Origin: Oscillospiraceae bacterium | GTDB taxonomy: Bacteria > Bacillota > Clostridia > UMGS1883 | DNA: 9,449 nt | Direction of reading: 5' to 3' | Assembly: GCA_022508735.1 (NCBI GenBank) | Contig: JAFLUQ010000088.1 | Coordinates: 1 to 9,449, forward strand | Shown here: in pieces, positions 1-5,713 of the stretch | Numbering within the stretch: the first letter of the stretch is position 1 | How the letters are laid out: each line of letters begins with the position of its first letter | The notes under the pieces: model-generated | The model's database searches: none | Told to the model about the DNA's origin: nothing | The model's input: the letters and a program-made list of their open reading frames with translations, nothing else | Program-made: the position numbers and the translations under genes

Positions 1-212
1 TCCAAAAGCGTCTAACTTTTGGGGTGCATATCAAAAGGCGGATTTCGTTGTTTTTAGGCCACTAAGCTACGAACGAAAATCACCACTCGGCGTACCAATG
101 TACGCCGTCGGGAAGGTTTGTGGCGGAGGTGAAACCTCCGCCACAAACTGATTTTCGTCCATTCTACACGATTTTTTGGACGGCCCTGCGTCGCCCCACA
201 CTACATGACGAG
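1..212. repeat. Structured non-coding intergenic element (three-way-junction fold)
   Basis: No credible gene is seen in these 212 bases downstream of the XRE gene stop. The region is dense in perfect inverted repeats. An outer stem pairs 73-82 with 149-158 (10 bp). It encloses one hairpin of 8 bp (88-95 with 100-107, loop CAAT) and one of 15 bp (116-130 with 134-148, loop GAA). Further short pairings are 2-8 with 16-22, and 156-161 with 177-182. Bases 1-7 can also pair with 174-180, which competes with the first of these. The strong hairpins lack a clean U-tract on the minus strand, so a simple terminator for the XRE gene is not the obvious reading. A dispersed repeat (MITE-like or REP-like) or a structured RNA are the likeliest explanations. 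The left edge may be cut by the window. Confidence 0.6.
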
Positions 213-1304
213 TTATTTATTTAGCTTTTCTTTTACAGCTATATACCGGGGATCGCTGCTCAGCTCTTTATAGCACGGGTAATTCATGTGGTCAAGCAGT
301 ATCTCCTGAAGCGTGCGTGTATCAACGGACTCCTGACGCTTAGTATATTTAACGCCGCGCACAAGCGGAGAATGATGTACAGACACCTCGGGCAGAGCGG
401 TGTAGTTATATGTGTATTTTATCGCTGTCTCAAGAGCGACTAAAGCTTTTTCGGCTTCGCCCTGACGAAGCAATGCAGGTGCTTTGTCGTCCACATTATA
501 TAGGGCAAAGCGCCAATTCCACATGCCGTAGTCGTCGCTTTCAAAAATTTCCGCCGCAATTTTCTCGCAGAGATCAAGGCAAACAAGCCGCTCATCGTCG
601 GGAATATCATGCTTTGCGTACCGCCATATGCCCTGAATCAACCAACTGCAATAATCATAGGTTCGCTGACGCATATGCTGCATCCTTTCTTCGCCCTCCA
701 GCGCCCAGTACATATTGACCTCCCGGGAGCTGTCCTCACTGGGTAAGGATTCAAAGATGGCTCTCCCCTTCTCCTTCTCGCCAAGCTCGCAGTAATGAAA
801 GCCCAGCCGGGACTTGGCGTAATAGCGTATAACATCGTCAGTGCAGCCGCGAATGATCTTTTCGCCTATTTCAATGATCTCATCCTTATATTTTTCGTTG
901 TTTTCCTGCCAGTTTTCTATATTTCCGCTGTCATCACCTGAAATAAAGAGTGCATACATCAGCTTGTCGAGCAAAGCGTAGTTGTTTGGAAACTCCTTTA
1001 CGCCTTCTCTGGCTATTCTGATACATTCATTGACGTCCCCATTCATTACAAAGCGTTGGAATTCGTCAAGATAGCTCTGCACCTTTGCCCTTCGCCGCTC
1101 CTCGTCCGCGCCGAGCAGCTCCTCTATCGTTACGCCGAAATATTCCGCAATATTGGGTAATAAGGCAATATCCGGGCAAGCTGCTCCTGTCTCCCAGCGG
1201 GAAACCGCCTGCGGCGAAACCCCGAATATGTCCGCCGCCTGCTCCTGAGTCAGATCTCTGTCCCGCCGAAGTCGGCGGAACACCTCATTAAAATAAATCT
1301 GCAT
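213..1304 (-). CDS. XRE-family HTH transcriptional regulator with C-terminal helical (TPR-like) region
   Basis: This is a 363-residue cytosolic DNA-binding protein. Residues about 5-60 form a classic Cro/C1-type helix-turn-helix. The segment LTQEQAADIFGVS is followed by the recognition helix PQAVSRWETG and by the usual IALLPNIAEYFGVTIEELL ending. From about residue 72 onward the protein is alpha-helical and rich in Trp, Tyr and charged residues, with a helix-pair rhythm (for example around 90-120, 160-185 and 280-300). This resembles the TPR-like sensor regions of many clostridial XRE regulators; no ligand or peptide can be named. The ATG has a GGAGG site 8 bases upstream (AGGTG leader). The gene has its own strong promoter at 1344-1372 and a possible operator around the transcription start, so autoregulation is plausible. 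It lies 90 bp downstream of the SOD-like gene on the same strand. No terminator is visible between the two, so read-through is possible. Confidence 0.9.
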   Translation of the reverse strand: MQIYFNEVFRRLRRDRDLTQEQAADIFGVSPQAVSRWETGAACPDIALLPNIAEYFGVTIEELLGADEERRRAKVQSYLDEFQRFVMNGDVNECIRIAREGVKEFPNNYALLDKLMYALFISGDDSGNIENWQENNEKYKDEIIEIGEKIIRGCTDDVIRYYAKSRLGFHYCELGEKEKGRAIFESLPSEDSSREVNMYWALEGEERMQHMRQRTYDYCSWLIQGIWRYAKHDIPDDERLVCLDLCEKIAAEIFESDDYGMWNWRFALYNVDDKAPALLRQGEAEKALVALETAIKYTYNYTALPEVSVHHSPLVRGVKYTKRQESVDTRTLQEILLDHMNYPCYKELSSDPRYIAVKEKLNK

Positions 1305-1311
1305 AAAAACA

Positions 1312-1359
1312 CCTCCGTAATATATTGAGCGCGCTTTAGCTTAATTATAAATACGGAGG
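1312..1359. promoter_or_regulatory. Inverted repeat flanking the XRE gene start of transcription (putative operator)
   Basis: A perfect 8-bp inverted repeat, CCTCCGTA at 1312-1319 and TACGGAGG at 1352-1359, has its arm centres 40 bp apart. One arm sits between the -35 and -10 boxes. The other overlaps the ribosome binding site. An 8-bp palindrome, AGCGCGCT (1328-1335), lies between them, just downstream of the expected transcription start. XRE regulators often bind dyads in their own promoters, so this could be an autoregulatory site. One arm is also simply the Shine-Dalgarno sequence, so chance is a real alternative. Confidence 0.35.
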
Positions 1360-1372
1360 GTCAAAAAGTCAA
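1344..1372 (-). promoter_or_regulatory. Sigma-A-type promoter of the XRE regulator gene
   Basis: On the minus strand the -35 box TTGACT (1367-1372) is followed by a 17-bp spacer and a perfect -10 box TATAAT (1344-1349). The predicted start of transcription is near 1336-1338, giving a leader of about 32 bases before the ATG at 1304. This is one of the two best sigma-A matches in the window. Confidence 0.85.
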
Positions 1373-1394
1373 GCAATCAGATGTTGAGAAAAAA

Positions 1395-1856
1395 TCAATT
1401 AAAGCGGGAATTAGTGCAAACAACGCCGCAGGCTATTTTTTCTCCGGCGTTGCCCGATGGCTGCGTCGTAAAATCGTCGGGCCTTGAGTGAATGATAACC
1501 GTTTTACCGATGATTTCATCAACTGTGAAGCGGCTTGTCAGGACCGACATATAGGCGCGTCCGTTATTGGCAAACAGGGGCGGCAGATCACCGGCATGAT
1601 AAGGATGCGGGGCGTCACATGGGTCATAGTGCGTGCCTGCATCGGCAAAAGGGTCGGTTTCGTTTCCGGTGCAGCAGCTGCCGCCATGGATATGAAACGC
1701 GAACACACCGTAACAGCTCTCAATTTTGGGCAATCCGCAAATATCGGCGGTCACCAGTACGCCTTGCGGAGTCTGCTGAAATTTTACAAGGCCGTTTATA
1801 TTAGGATATTCGTCACTGCCGTGTATCTGTGCCGCGGCAAATAGTTTTCTATTCAT
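1395..1856 (-). CDS. Cu/Zn superoxide dismutase-like protein, cytosolic
   Basis: This 153-residue protein belongs to the SodC (Cu/Zn SOD) fold family, which dismutates superoxide. The expected metal ligands are visible: the HIH pair H55/H57, bridging H76 (GTHYDP), H84 and H87 in a short zinc loop, D90 (GDLPP) and H123 (VIIH). The C-terminal signature GNAGEKIACG includes C143, which probably pairs with C62 (SCCTGN). Two oddities are seen. The catalytic Arg of the usual GNAGxR motif is Lys (K140), and both the zinc and electrostatic loops are about six residues shorter than in eukaryotic SOD1. There is no signal peptide, unlike most bacterial SodC proteins, which are exported. I chose ATG at 1856 because GGGAGG lies 7 bases upstream. 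An in-frame GTG at 1871 overlaps that site and is rejected. No clear promoter is seen in the 71 bp after the VWA gene. Activity is likely but unproven given the Lys substitution. Confidence 0.9.
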   Translation of the reverse strand: MNRKLFAAAQIHGSDEYPNINGLVKFQQTPQGVLVTADICGLPKIESCYGVFAFHIHGGSCCTGNETDPFADAGTHYDPCDAPHPYHAGDLPPLFANNGRAYMSVLTSRFTVDEIIGKTVIIHSRPDDFTTQPSGNAGEKIACGVVCTNSRFN

Positions 1857-1863
1857 TTCAATA

Positions 1864-1869
1864 CCTCCC
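1864..1869 (-). promoter_or_regulatory. Ribosome binding site that fixes the SOD-like gene start
   Basis: GGGAGG on the minus strand sits 7 bases before the ATG at 1854-1856. The longer frame starting at GTG 1869-1871 would place this site inside the coding sequence and would lack any Shine-Dalgarno of its own, so the shorter start is preferred. Confidence 0.8.
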
Positions 1870-1896
1870 ACACTTAATGTATGCGAGTGTACCGCA

Positions 1897-1920
1897 AAAG
1901 GGACCGAAGCCGGTCCCTTT
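1897..1920 (-). terminator. Hairpin terminator after the VWA/SLH gene
   Basis: A perfect 10-bp stem (1897-1906 with 1911-1920) with a 4-base loop begins 7 bases after the VWA stop codon. On the minus strand the stem ends in CCCTTTT followed by GC, so the U-tract is short. It probably works as an intrinsic terminator, perhaps leakily, allowing some read-through into the SOD-like gene. Confidence 0.75.
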
Positions 1921-1927
1921 CGTATAC

Positions 1928-3961
1928 TTAATATTCATTCGTATATTTCATCAAATCAACCAGATGCAGGAATTCCGTCCTAAAGCCAAGGGCGTCCTCC
2001 CCTATGCCCTCTTTTGCAAGAGAGATCACGCTGTTAAGGTCTGATATGCCCTTGTACTCAGAATCATTCAGTATCATTCCAAGCTCCGCCACAGCCGCTG
2101 CAAAGCGGAAATCGGCGCTCGGCTCGGAGAGCTCGCCGGTGATGGGATATTCCCTGAGTATGCTCTCGTCGCCCTTGGGTTCTTTATAGCGTATCTTAAC
2201 GTTCATAAGCTCGTCGCTGCCGGTAAGTGTGCGTGTCTGGTATCTTAAGCCGGCGTCTGCCGCCTCACTGTCGGCGGGAACTATCTCATAGAATACCGTA
2301 ACATTTGAGCCGCTCTGAAGCTCTCCGGCGTCCTTTTGATCGTTATCGAAGTCCTCATTATTCAGCACGCGGTTTTCATAGCCTATAAGCCGATACTCCT
2401 TAACCTTCTCAGGATTGAACTCAACCTGAATTTTAACGTCCTTTGCTATGGTGTATAAAGTCTTCGGCAGCTCGTCCACAAATACTTTCTTGGCCTCGCG
2501 GGCACTGTCGATATAGGCGTAGGTGCCGTTGCCCTTATCGGCCATAGTTTCCATACGGTTATCCTTATAGTTGCCCATGCCGAAGCCCAGCACAGTCAGG
2601 AATATGCCCTTGTCACGTTTTTCCTCGATAAGCTTTTCGAGCTCGCCTGTGGAGGACGGGCCAACGTTAAAGTCGCCGTCGGTGCAGAGGATTATGCGGT
2701 TATTACCGTCGATAAGCGACTTTTCGGCCTGTTCATAGGCCAGATTGAGCCCGGCGGAGCCGTTTGTTGCACCATAGGCGCGGAGCTTGTCAATTTCCGC
2801 GATGATCTTCTCCTTTTCAGAAACAGGAGTGCTTTCGAGCACCACGCCTGTGCCGGAGGCGTAGACCACAATGGAAACACGGTCGTTTTCGTCGAGCTGA
2901 TCGAGCAGCATTTTCATTGAGGTTTTGACTAAGGGAAGTTTATTACTGTCATACATTGAGCCGGAAATATCCAGCAGGAAAACAAGGTTAGAGGGCAGCT
3001 TCTCCTTCAGCTCATCGCCCTGAACCGAAAGCATTGCAAGGTAATTGCCGCTGTTCCACGGGCAGACAGCCACCTCGGAGGACACTGCAAAGGGAGTGCC
3101 GTCCTCGGGGAGCGGATTATTGAAATCAAAGTAGTTTATAAGCTCCTCAGTTCGTATTGAGCCTTTAGGCGGCACACTTCCGCCCAGCACATAACGGCGC
3201 ATATTGCTGTAGGACGCGGTGTCTGTGTCGATCGAAAAGGTAGAGAGCGGAGAGGTTACGACATTTTTAAACACATTTTCTTCATTTGAAGTGTATTCCT
3301 CGGTGTTGAAATAGCCGTTGTAAAAGCCGAAACTATCGCTTGGCTCGCTCAATGTTAAGCCTGCTTTGGCCACGCTTCCGCCACCGCCGCCACCGCCGCT
3401 GCCGGGGTTCATGGGGTTGCCGGGGCTGCTTATAGTCCATCCCCAGGAATATACTGAGTCATCATCGTCTATTTCATTGCTCTCCGGCAGATAAGCCTTT
3501 GTGTTCTCTATCAGCCTCTCGGCCTGAGCGCGGCTTAGCTGATCGCCTATCATGGCCGTAACACCGTCGGCAAGGCCCATATCCAGAGCCGACCTCACGC
3601 ACCCAAGTGGATAATTGCGGCTATAGCCGTCTACATAGCGCACAATTATATTAAGCGCCTGCTCATATGTAATTTCATCGTCGGGGTGAAAGGTTCCGTC
3701 GCCGTAGCCGCTCATAAGCCCGGCATTGGTCGCTATAAGAATCGCAGCTCTGTTCGGATCGCTGTCAGGTACATCTGAAAACTCAGCTGCAGAAACCGGA
3801 GCGGTTCTGTCCGCAATAAAAGCCTCAACAAACATGGCGACAAATTCGCCGCGAGTAACGGTCTCGGCCTGCAGCTGCGCGTTTTCCGGCGTCTCGGCAG
3901 GAGCCGGGACGCCGGCCAGCATCAGTACTGCCATGATCAGGCCCAAAAATTTTGTCTTCAA
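1928..3961 (-). CDS. Secreted SLH-domain protein with YfbK-type von Willebrand factor A region
   Basis: This 677-residue exported protein was assigned from its visible domains. Residues 1-22 form a Sec signal peptide (basic K2/K4, hydrophobic core, AxA-like cleavage near PAPA) with no lipobox. Residues 32-157 are SLH-like. There is a partial first repeat with TRGE (36-39) and a full second repeat (FSDV at 61 through GYGDGTFHPDD to about 112). The third is degenerate (about 117-157, SRAQ). An acidic stretch and a glycine-rich linker (188-195) follow. Residues about 238-285 match the N-terminal YfbK-type segment (STFSIDTDTASYSNMRRYV). The VWA domain (about 325-500) has a complete MIDAS metal site: D331-S333-S335, T399 and D428. 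Residues about 500-670 match the YfbK C-terminal domain (DUF3520). SLH repeats normally anchor proteins to wall polymers, so a divalent-metal-dependent adhesion or scaffold role at the surface is inferred; the substrate is unknown. The start is TTG with AAGGAGG 9 bases upstream. An ECF-type promoter precedes it. Confidence 0.93.
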   Translation of the reverse strand: MKTKFLGLIMAVLMLAGVPAPAETPENAQLQAETVTRGEFVAMFVEAFIADRTAPVSAAEFSDVPDSDPNRAAILIATNAGLMSGYGDGTFHPDDEITYEQALNIIVRYVDGYSRNYPLGCVRSALDMGLADGVTAMIGDQLSRAQAERLIENTKAYLPESNEIDDDDSVYSWGWTISSPGNPMNPGSGGGGGGGSVAKAGLTLSEPSDSFGFYNGYFNTEEYTSNEENVFKNVVTSPLSTFSIDTDTASYSNMRRYVLGGSVPPKGSIRTEELINYFDFNNPLPEDGTPFAVSSEVAVCPWNSGNYLAMLSVQGDELKEKLPSNLVFLLDISGSMYDSNKLPLVKTSMKMLLDQLDENDRVSIVVYASGTGVVLESTPVSEKEKIIAEIDKLRAYGATNGSAGLNLAYEQAEKSLIDGNNRIILCTDGDFNVGPSSTGELEKLIEEKRDKGIFLTVLGFGMGNYKDNRMETMADKGNGTYAYIDSAREAKKVFVDELPKTLYTIAKDVKIQVEFNPEKVKEYRLIGYENRVLNNEDFDNDQKDAGELQSGSNVTVFYEIVPADSEAADAGLRYQTRTLTGSDELMNVKIRYKEPKGDESILREYPITGELSEPSADFRFAAAVAELGMILNDSEYKGISDLNSVISLAKEGIGEDALGFRTEFLHLVDLMKYTNEY

Positions 3962-3970
3962 AGTAAATCT

Positions 3971-3977
3971 CCTCCTT
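3971..3977 (-). promoter_or_regulatory. Ribosome binding site supporting a TTG start
   Basis: AAGGAGG on the minus strand lies 9 bases before TTG at 3959-3961. No ATG or GTG is suitably placed after this site. The TTG start also gives a complete signal peptide with basic residues at its N terminus, which supports the rare start codon. Confidence 0.85.
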
Positions 3978-3997
3978 TTATATGGTTATTATATAAT

Positions 3998-4026
3998 TTA
4001 GACGATATATGTTCCGTAAAAGTTCC
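3998..4026 (-). promoter_or_regulatory. ECF-sigma-type promoter of the VWA/SLH gene
   Basis: On the minus strand GGAACTT (4020-4026) is separated by 16 bases from GTCTAA (3998-4003). Read the other way, this is GGAAC-N17-CGTC. It matches the general GGAAC/CGTC pattern of ECF (extracytoplasmic stress) sigma factor promoters and the classic sigma-E consensus. A sigma-A-like TATAAT also occurs at 3988-3993, but the hexamer 17 bases upstream of it is CGGAAC, a poor -35 box. ECF control is therefore the better reading, with dual control possible. Confidence 0.6.
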
Positions 4027-4043
4027 CGGTTTTTGAAATTTTT

Positions 4044-4082
4044 TAAAATGAAAAGTCAGGGCGCACCTGACTTTTCATTTTA
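4044..4082 (-). terminator. Hairpin terminator of the arabinofuranosidase gene
   Basis: A perfect 17-bp stem (4044-4060 with 4066-4082) with a 5-base loop starts directly after the stop codon at 4083. On the minus strand the distal arm is itself U-rich (GACTTTTCATTTTA). The A/U-rich symmetry of the arms means it could also terminate transcription from the plus strand. Confidence 0.85.
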
Positions 4083-5573
4083 TTATTTGATCGTGATCTC
4101 CATAACAGAGCAAGGCGGCATCTCAAAGTGAAGCTTGTCTCCGTCAAGATCAAATTTATCGAAGCTCTGAATAGCAACGGTATTTGGAGCTTCAAATGTG
4201 TTATGGTCGTTCACCTTACCGCTTCTGAGTATTCGGCCGGTAACGCTTTCCGCCCTCTTCCCTACCAGTGTGCAGTCCACCGGATAGGTGTTACTGAGGT
4301 CGGCATTGGATACGGTTATAGTGATAACTCCGTCCTTTTCGGATGCCGACGCGCTGAGGTTAGGGCAAGATATCTCCTGCCAGGGATTGACCTTGGCCGT
4401 GCCTATCTCAACGGTCTCAAGCCAGCTATCCAAAAGCTCCGCATCCATATGCGCTTTATAGAGGTCGAATACGTGGTAGGTTGGCGTGAGCAGCATCTTG
4501 TCGCCCTCAGTGAGGATAACGGCTTGGAGCACATTCACGATCTGCGCCAGATTTGCCATAACTATACGATCGGCATGAGAATTGAAGATATTCAGCGTAT
4601 ATGCGGCCACAATGGCGTCTCTCATGGTATTCTGCTGGTAGAGGAAGCCGGGATTTGTGCCGGGTTCGCAGGTATACCATGTGCCCCATTCGTCAACTAT
4701 AAGCCCTACGCGGTGGCGCGGATCGAAGCGGTCCATAATGCTGAGATGGCCCTTGATGATCTTGTCCATATACATGGCCTTGGCTATGGTGATATAATAT
4801 TCCGTCTCGTCAAACTCGATCGACGGCCCCTTCTCCATCCAGCCTCTGGGGTGAACATAGTAATGCAGCGTGATCGCATCCATCTGACGGCAGGCATTAC
4901 GCATAACGTTTTCGGTCCAGCGGTAGTCGTCAACATTGGCCCCGCAGGCTATTTTATATACCTTATTGTCGCCGTAGTTCTTAACGTATGACTGAAAGCG
5001 GCGATAGAGGTCGGCATAATATTCAGGACGCATATTTCCGCCGCAGCCCCAGTTTTCATTGCCGACGCCAAAATATTTTACCTTCCACGGTTCCTTGCGC
5101 CCGTTCTCCTCGCGAAGCTTCGCTATCGGGGATAGTCCGTCAAAGGTCATATACTCTATCCATTCGCTCATTTCCTGAACTGTGCCGCTGCCGACATTGC
5201 CGTTTATATAGGGCTCACAGCCAAGCTGGCGGCAGAGCTCCATAAATTCGTGGGTGCCGAAGCTGTTGTCCTCCACGACGCCGCCCCAGTTGGTGTTAAC
5301 CATTTTTTTGCGGCTCTCTTTGGGGCCGATACCGTCCTTCCAATGATATTCGTCGGCAAAGCAGCCGCCGGGCCAGCGAAGCACAGGGATTTTTATGGCT
5401 TTAAGGGCTTCAACCACATCAGTGCGCATGCCGCAAACGTTGGGGATATCGCTGTTCTCCCCTACGTACAGACCGCCGTATATGCAGCGGCCCAGATGCT
5501 CAGAAAAATGCCCGTAGATATTTTTATTTATTGTTGCTTTTTTGTTATAAGTATTTATAACAAGCTTACTCAT
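4083..5573 (-). CDS. GH51 alpha-L-arabinofuranosidase, intracellular
   Basis: This 496-residue glycoside hydrolase of family 51 removes terminal non-reducing L-arabinofuranose from arabino-oligosaccharides (arabinan, arabinoxylan, arabinogalactan fragments) with retention of configuration. The N terminus has the family hallmarks IYGHFSEHLGRCIYGGLYVG and LRWPGGCFADEYHW (about 65-78). The acid/base Glu is E173 in GVGNENWGCGG, and the nucleophile is E295 in VDEWGTWY. Both positions are close to those of characterised bacterial GH51 enzymes of about 500 residues. The catalytic (beta/alpha)8 barrel spans roughly 20-385 and a C-terminal beta-sandwich follows to the end. There is no signal peptide, so substrates must be imported as oligosaccharides. 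The ATG has GAGGTG 5-6 bases upstream. The gene is monocistronic, with its own promoter and terminator, and lies just downstream of the c-di-GMP/sugar-receptor cluster. The family assignment is near certain; the exact substrate chain is not readable. Confidence 0.97.
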   Translation of the reverse strand: MSKLVINTYNKKATINKNIYGHFSEHLGRCIYGGLYVGENSDIPNVCGMRTDVVEALKAIKIPVLRWPGGCFADEYHWKDGIGPKESRKKMVNTNWGGVVEDNSFGTHEFMELCRQLGCEPYINGNVGSGTVQEMSEWIEYMTFDGLSPIAKLREENGRKEPWKVKYFGVGNENWGCGGNMRPEYYADLYRRFQSYVKNYGDNKVYKIACGANVDDYRWTENVMRNACRQMDAITLHYYVHPRGWMEKGPSIEFDETEYYITIAKAMYMDKIIKGHLSIMDRFDPRHRVGLIVDEWGTWYTCEPGTNPGFLYQQNTMRDAIVAAYTLNIFNSHADRIVMANLAQIVNVLQAVILTEGDKMLLTPTYHVFDLYKAHMDAELLDSWLETVEIGTAKVNPWQEISCPNLSASASEKDGVITITVSNADLSNTYPVDCTLVGKRAESVTGRILRSGKVNDHNTFEAPNTVAIQSFDKFDLDGDKLHFEMPPCSVMEITIK

Positions 5574-5590
5574 ATCATCACCTCGTATAT

Positions 5591-5619
5591 ATTATATCTG
5601 AAAAACCTACAAAAGTAAA
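5591..5619 (-). promoter_or_regulatory. Sigma-A-type promoter of the arabinofuranosidase gene
   Basis: On the minus strand the -35 box TTTACT (5614-5619, 4 of 6 matches to TTGACA) is followed by a 17-bp spacer and a perfect TATAAT (5591-5596). The transcript would begin near 5584, so the leader is very short (about 10-12 bases). It barely contains the GAGGTG ribosome binding site and leaves no room for a riboswitch. Confidence 0.75.
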
Positions 5620-5671
5620 GAGGAAAAAGGGATTTTTTCAAAATTTTGTTTGTATTTTGATTTGCTTATGT

Positions 5672-5704
5672 AAAATCCCACAGCCGTGATCGCTGTGGGA
5701 TTTT
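5672..5704 (-). terminator. Terminator of the GGDEF-EAL / sugar-receptor / GGDEF operon
   Basis: A perfect 13-bp stem (5672-5684 with 5692-5704) with a 7-base loop lies 9 bases past the GGDEF gene stop. The arms are A/T at the outside and GC-rich inside, so both strands show a run of four or five T after the hairpin. It should end the three-gene transcript before the separate arabinofuranosidase promoter. Confidence 0.9.
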
Positions 5705-5713
5705 TGCTGCTTA

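Noticed and set aside
116..148. The 15-bp hairpin as the intrinsic terminator of the XRE gene
   Set aside because: On the minus strand it is followed by CTTCCC rather than a U-tract and is nested within a larger pairing, so a terminator role is not supported, although some termination cannot be excluded.
1857..1871. In-frame GTG start upstream of the SOD-like gene
   Set aside because: The five extra codons are the ribosome binding site of the downstream ATG, and nothing upstream could serve the GTG.
4128..4991. A long plus-strand open frame (287 codons) opposite the arabinofuranosidase gene
   Set aside because: It lies fully within the GH51 gene on the other strand, has no recognisable domain and no supporting ribosome binding site; it is a reading-frame shadow.
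5639..5648. Palindrome CAAAATTTTG upstream of the arabinofuranosidase promoter, considered as an operator
   Set aside because: It is made only of an A/T run with one flanking C/G pair in an AT-rich stretch and is too likely by chance to report as a binding site.
5574..5713. Possible c-di-GMP riboswitch or other leader RNA between the GGDEF and GH51 genes
   Set aside because: The predicted GH51 leader is only about 10-12 bases, and the single hairpin present is explained as the operon terminator. No riboswitch core was recognised in any leader.
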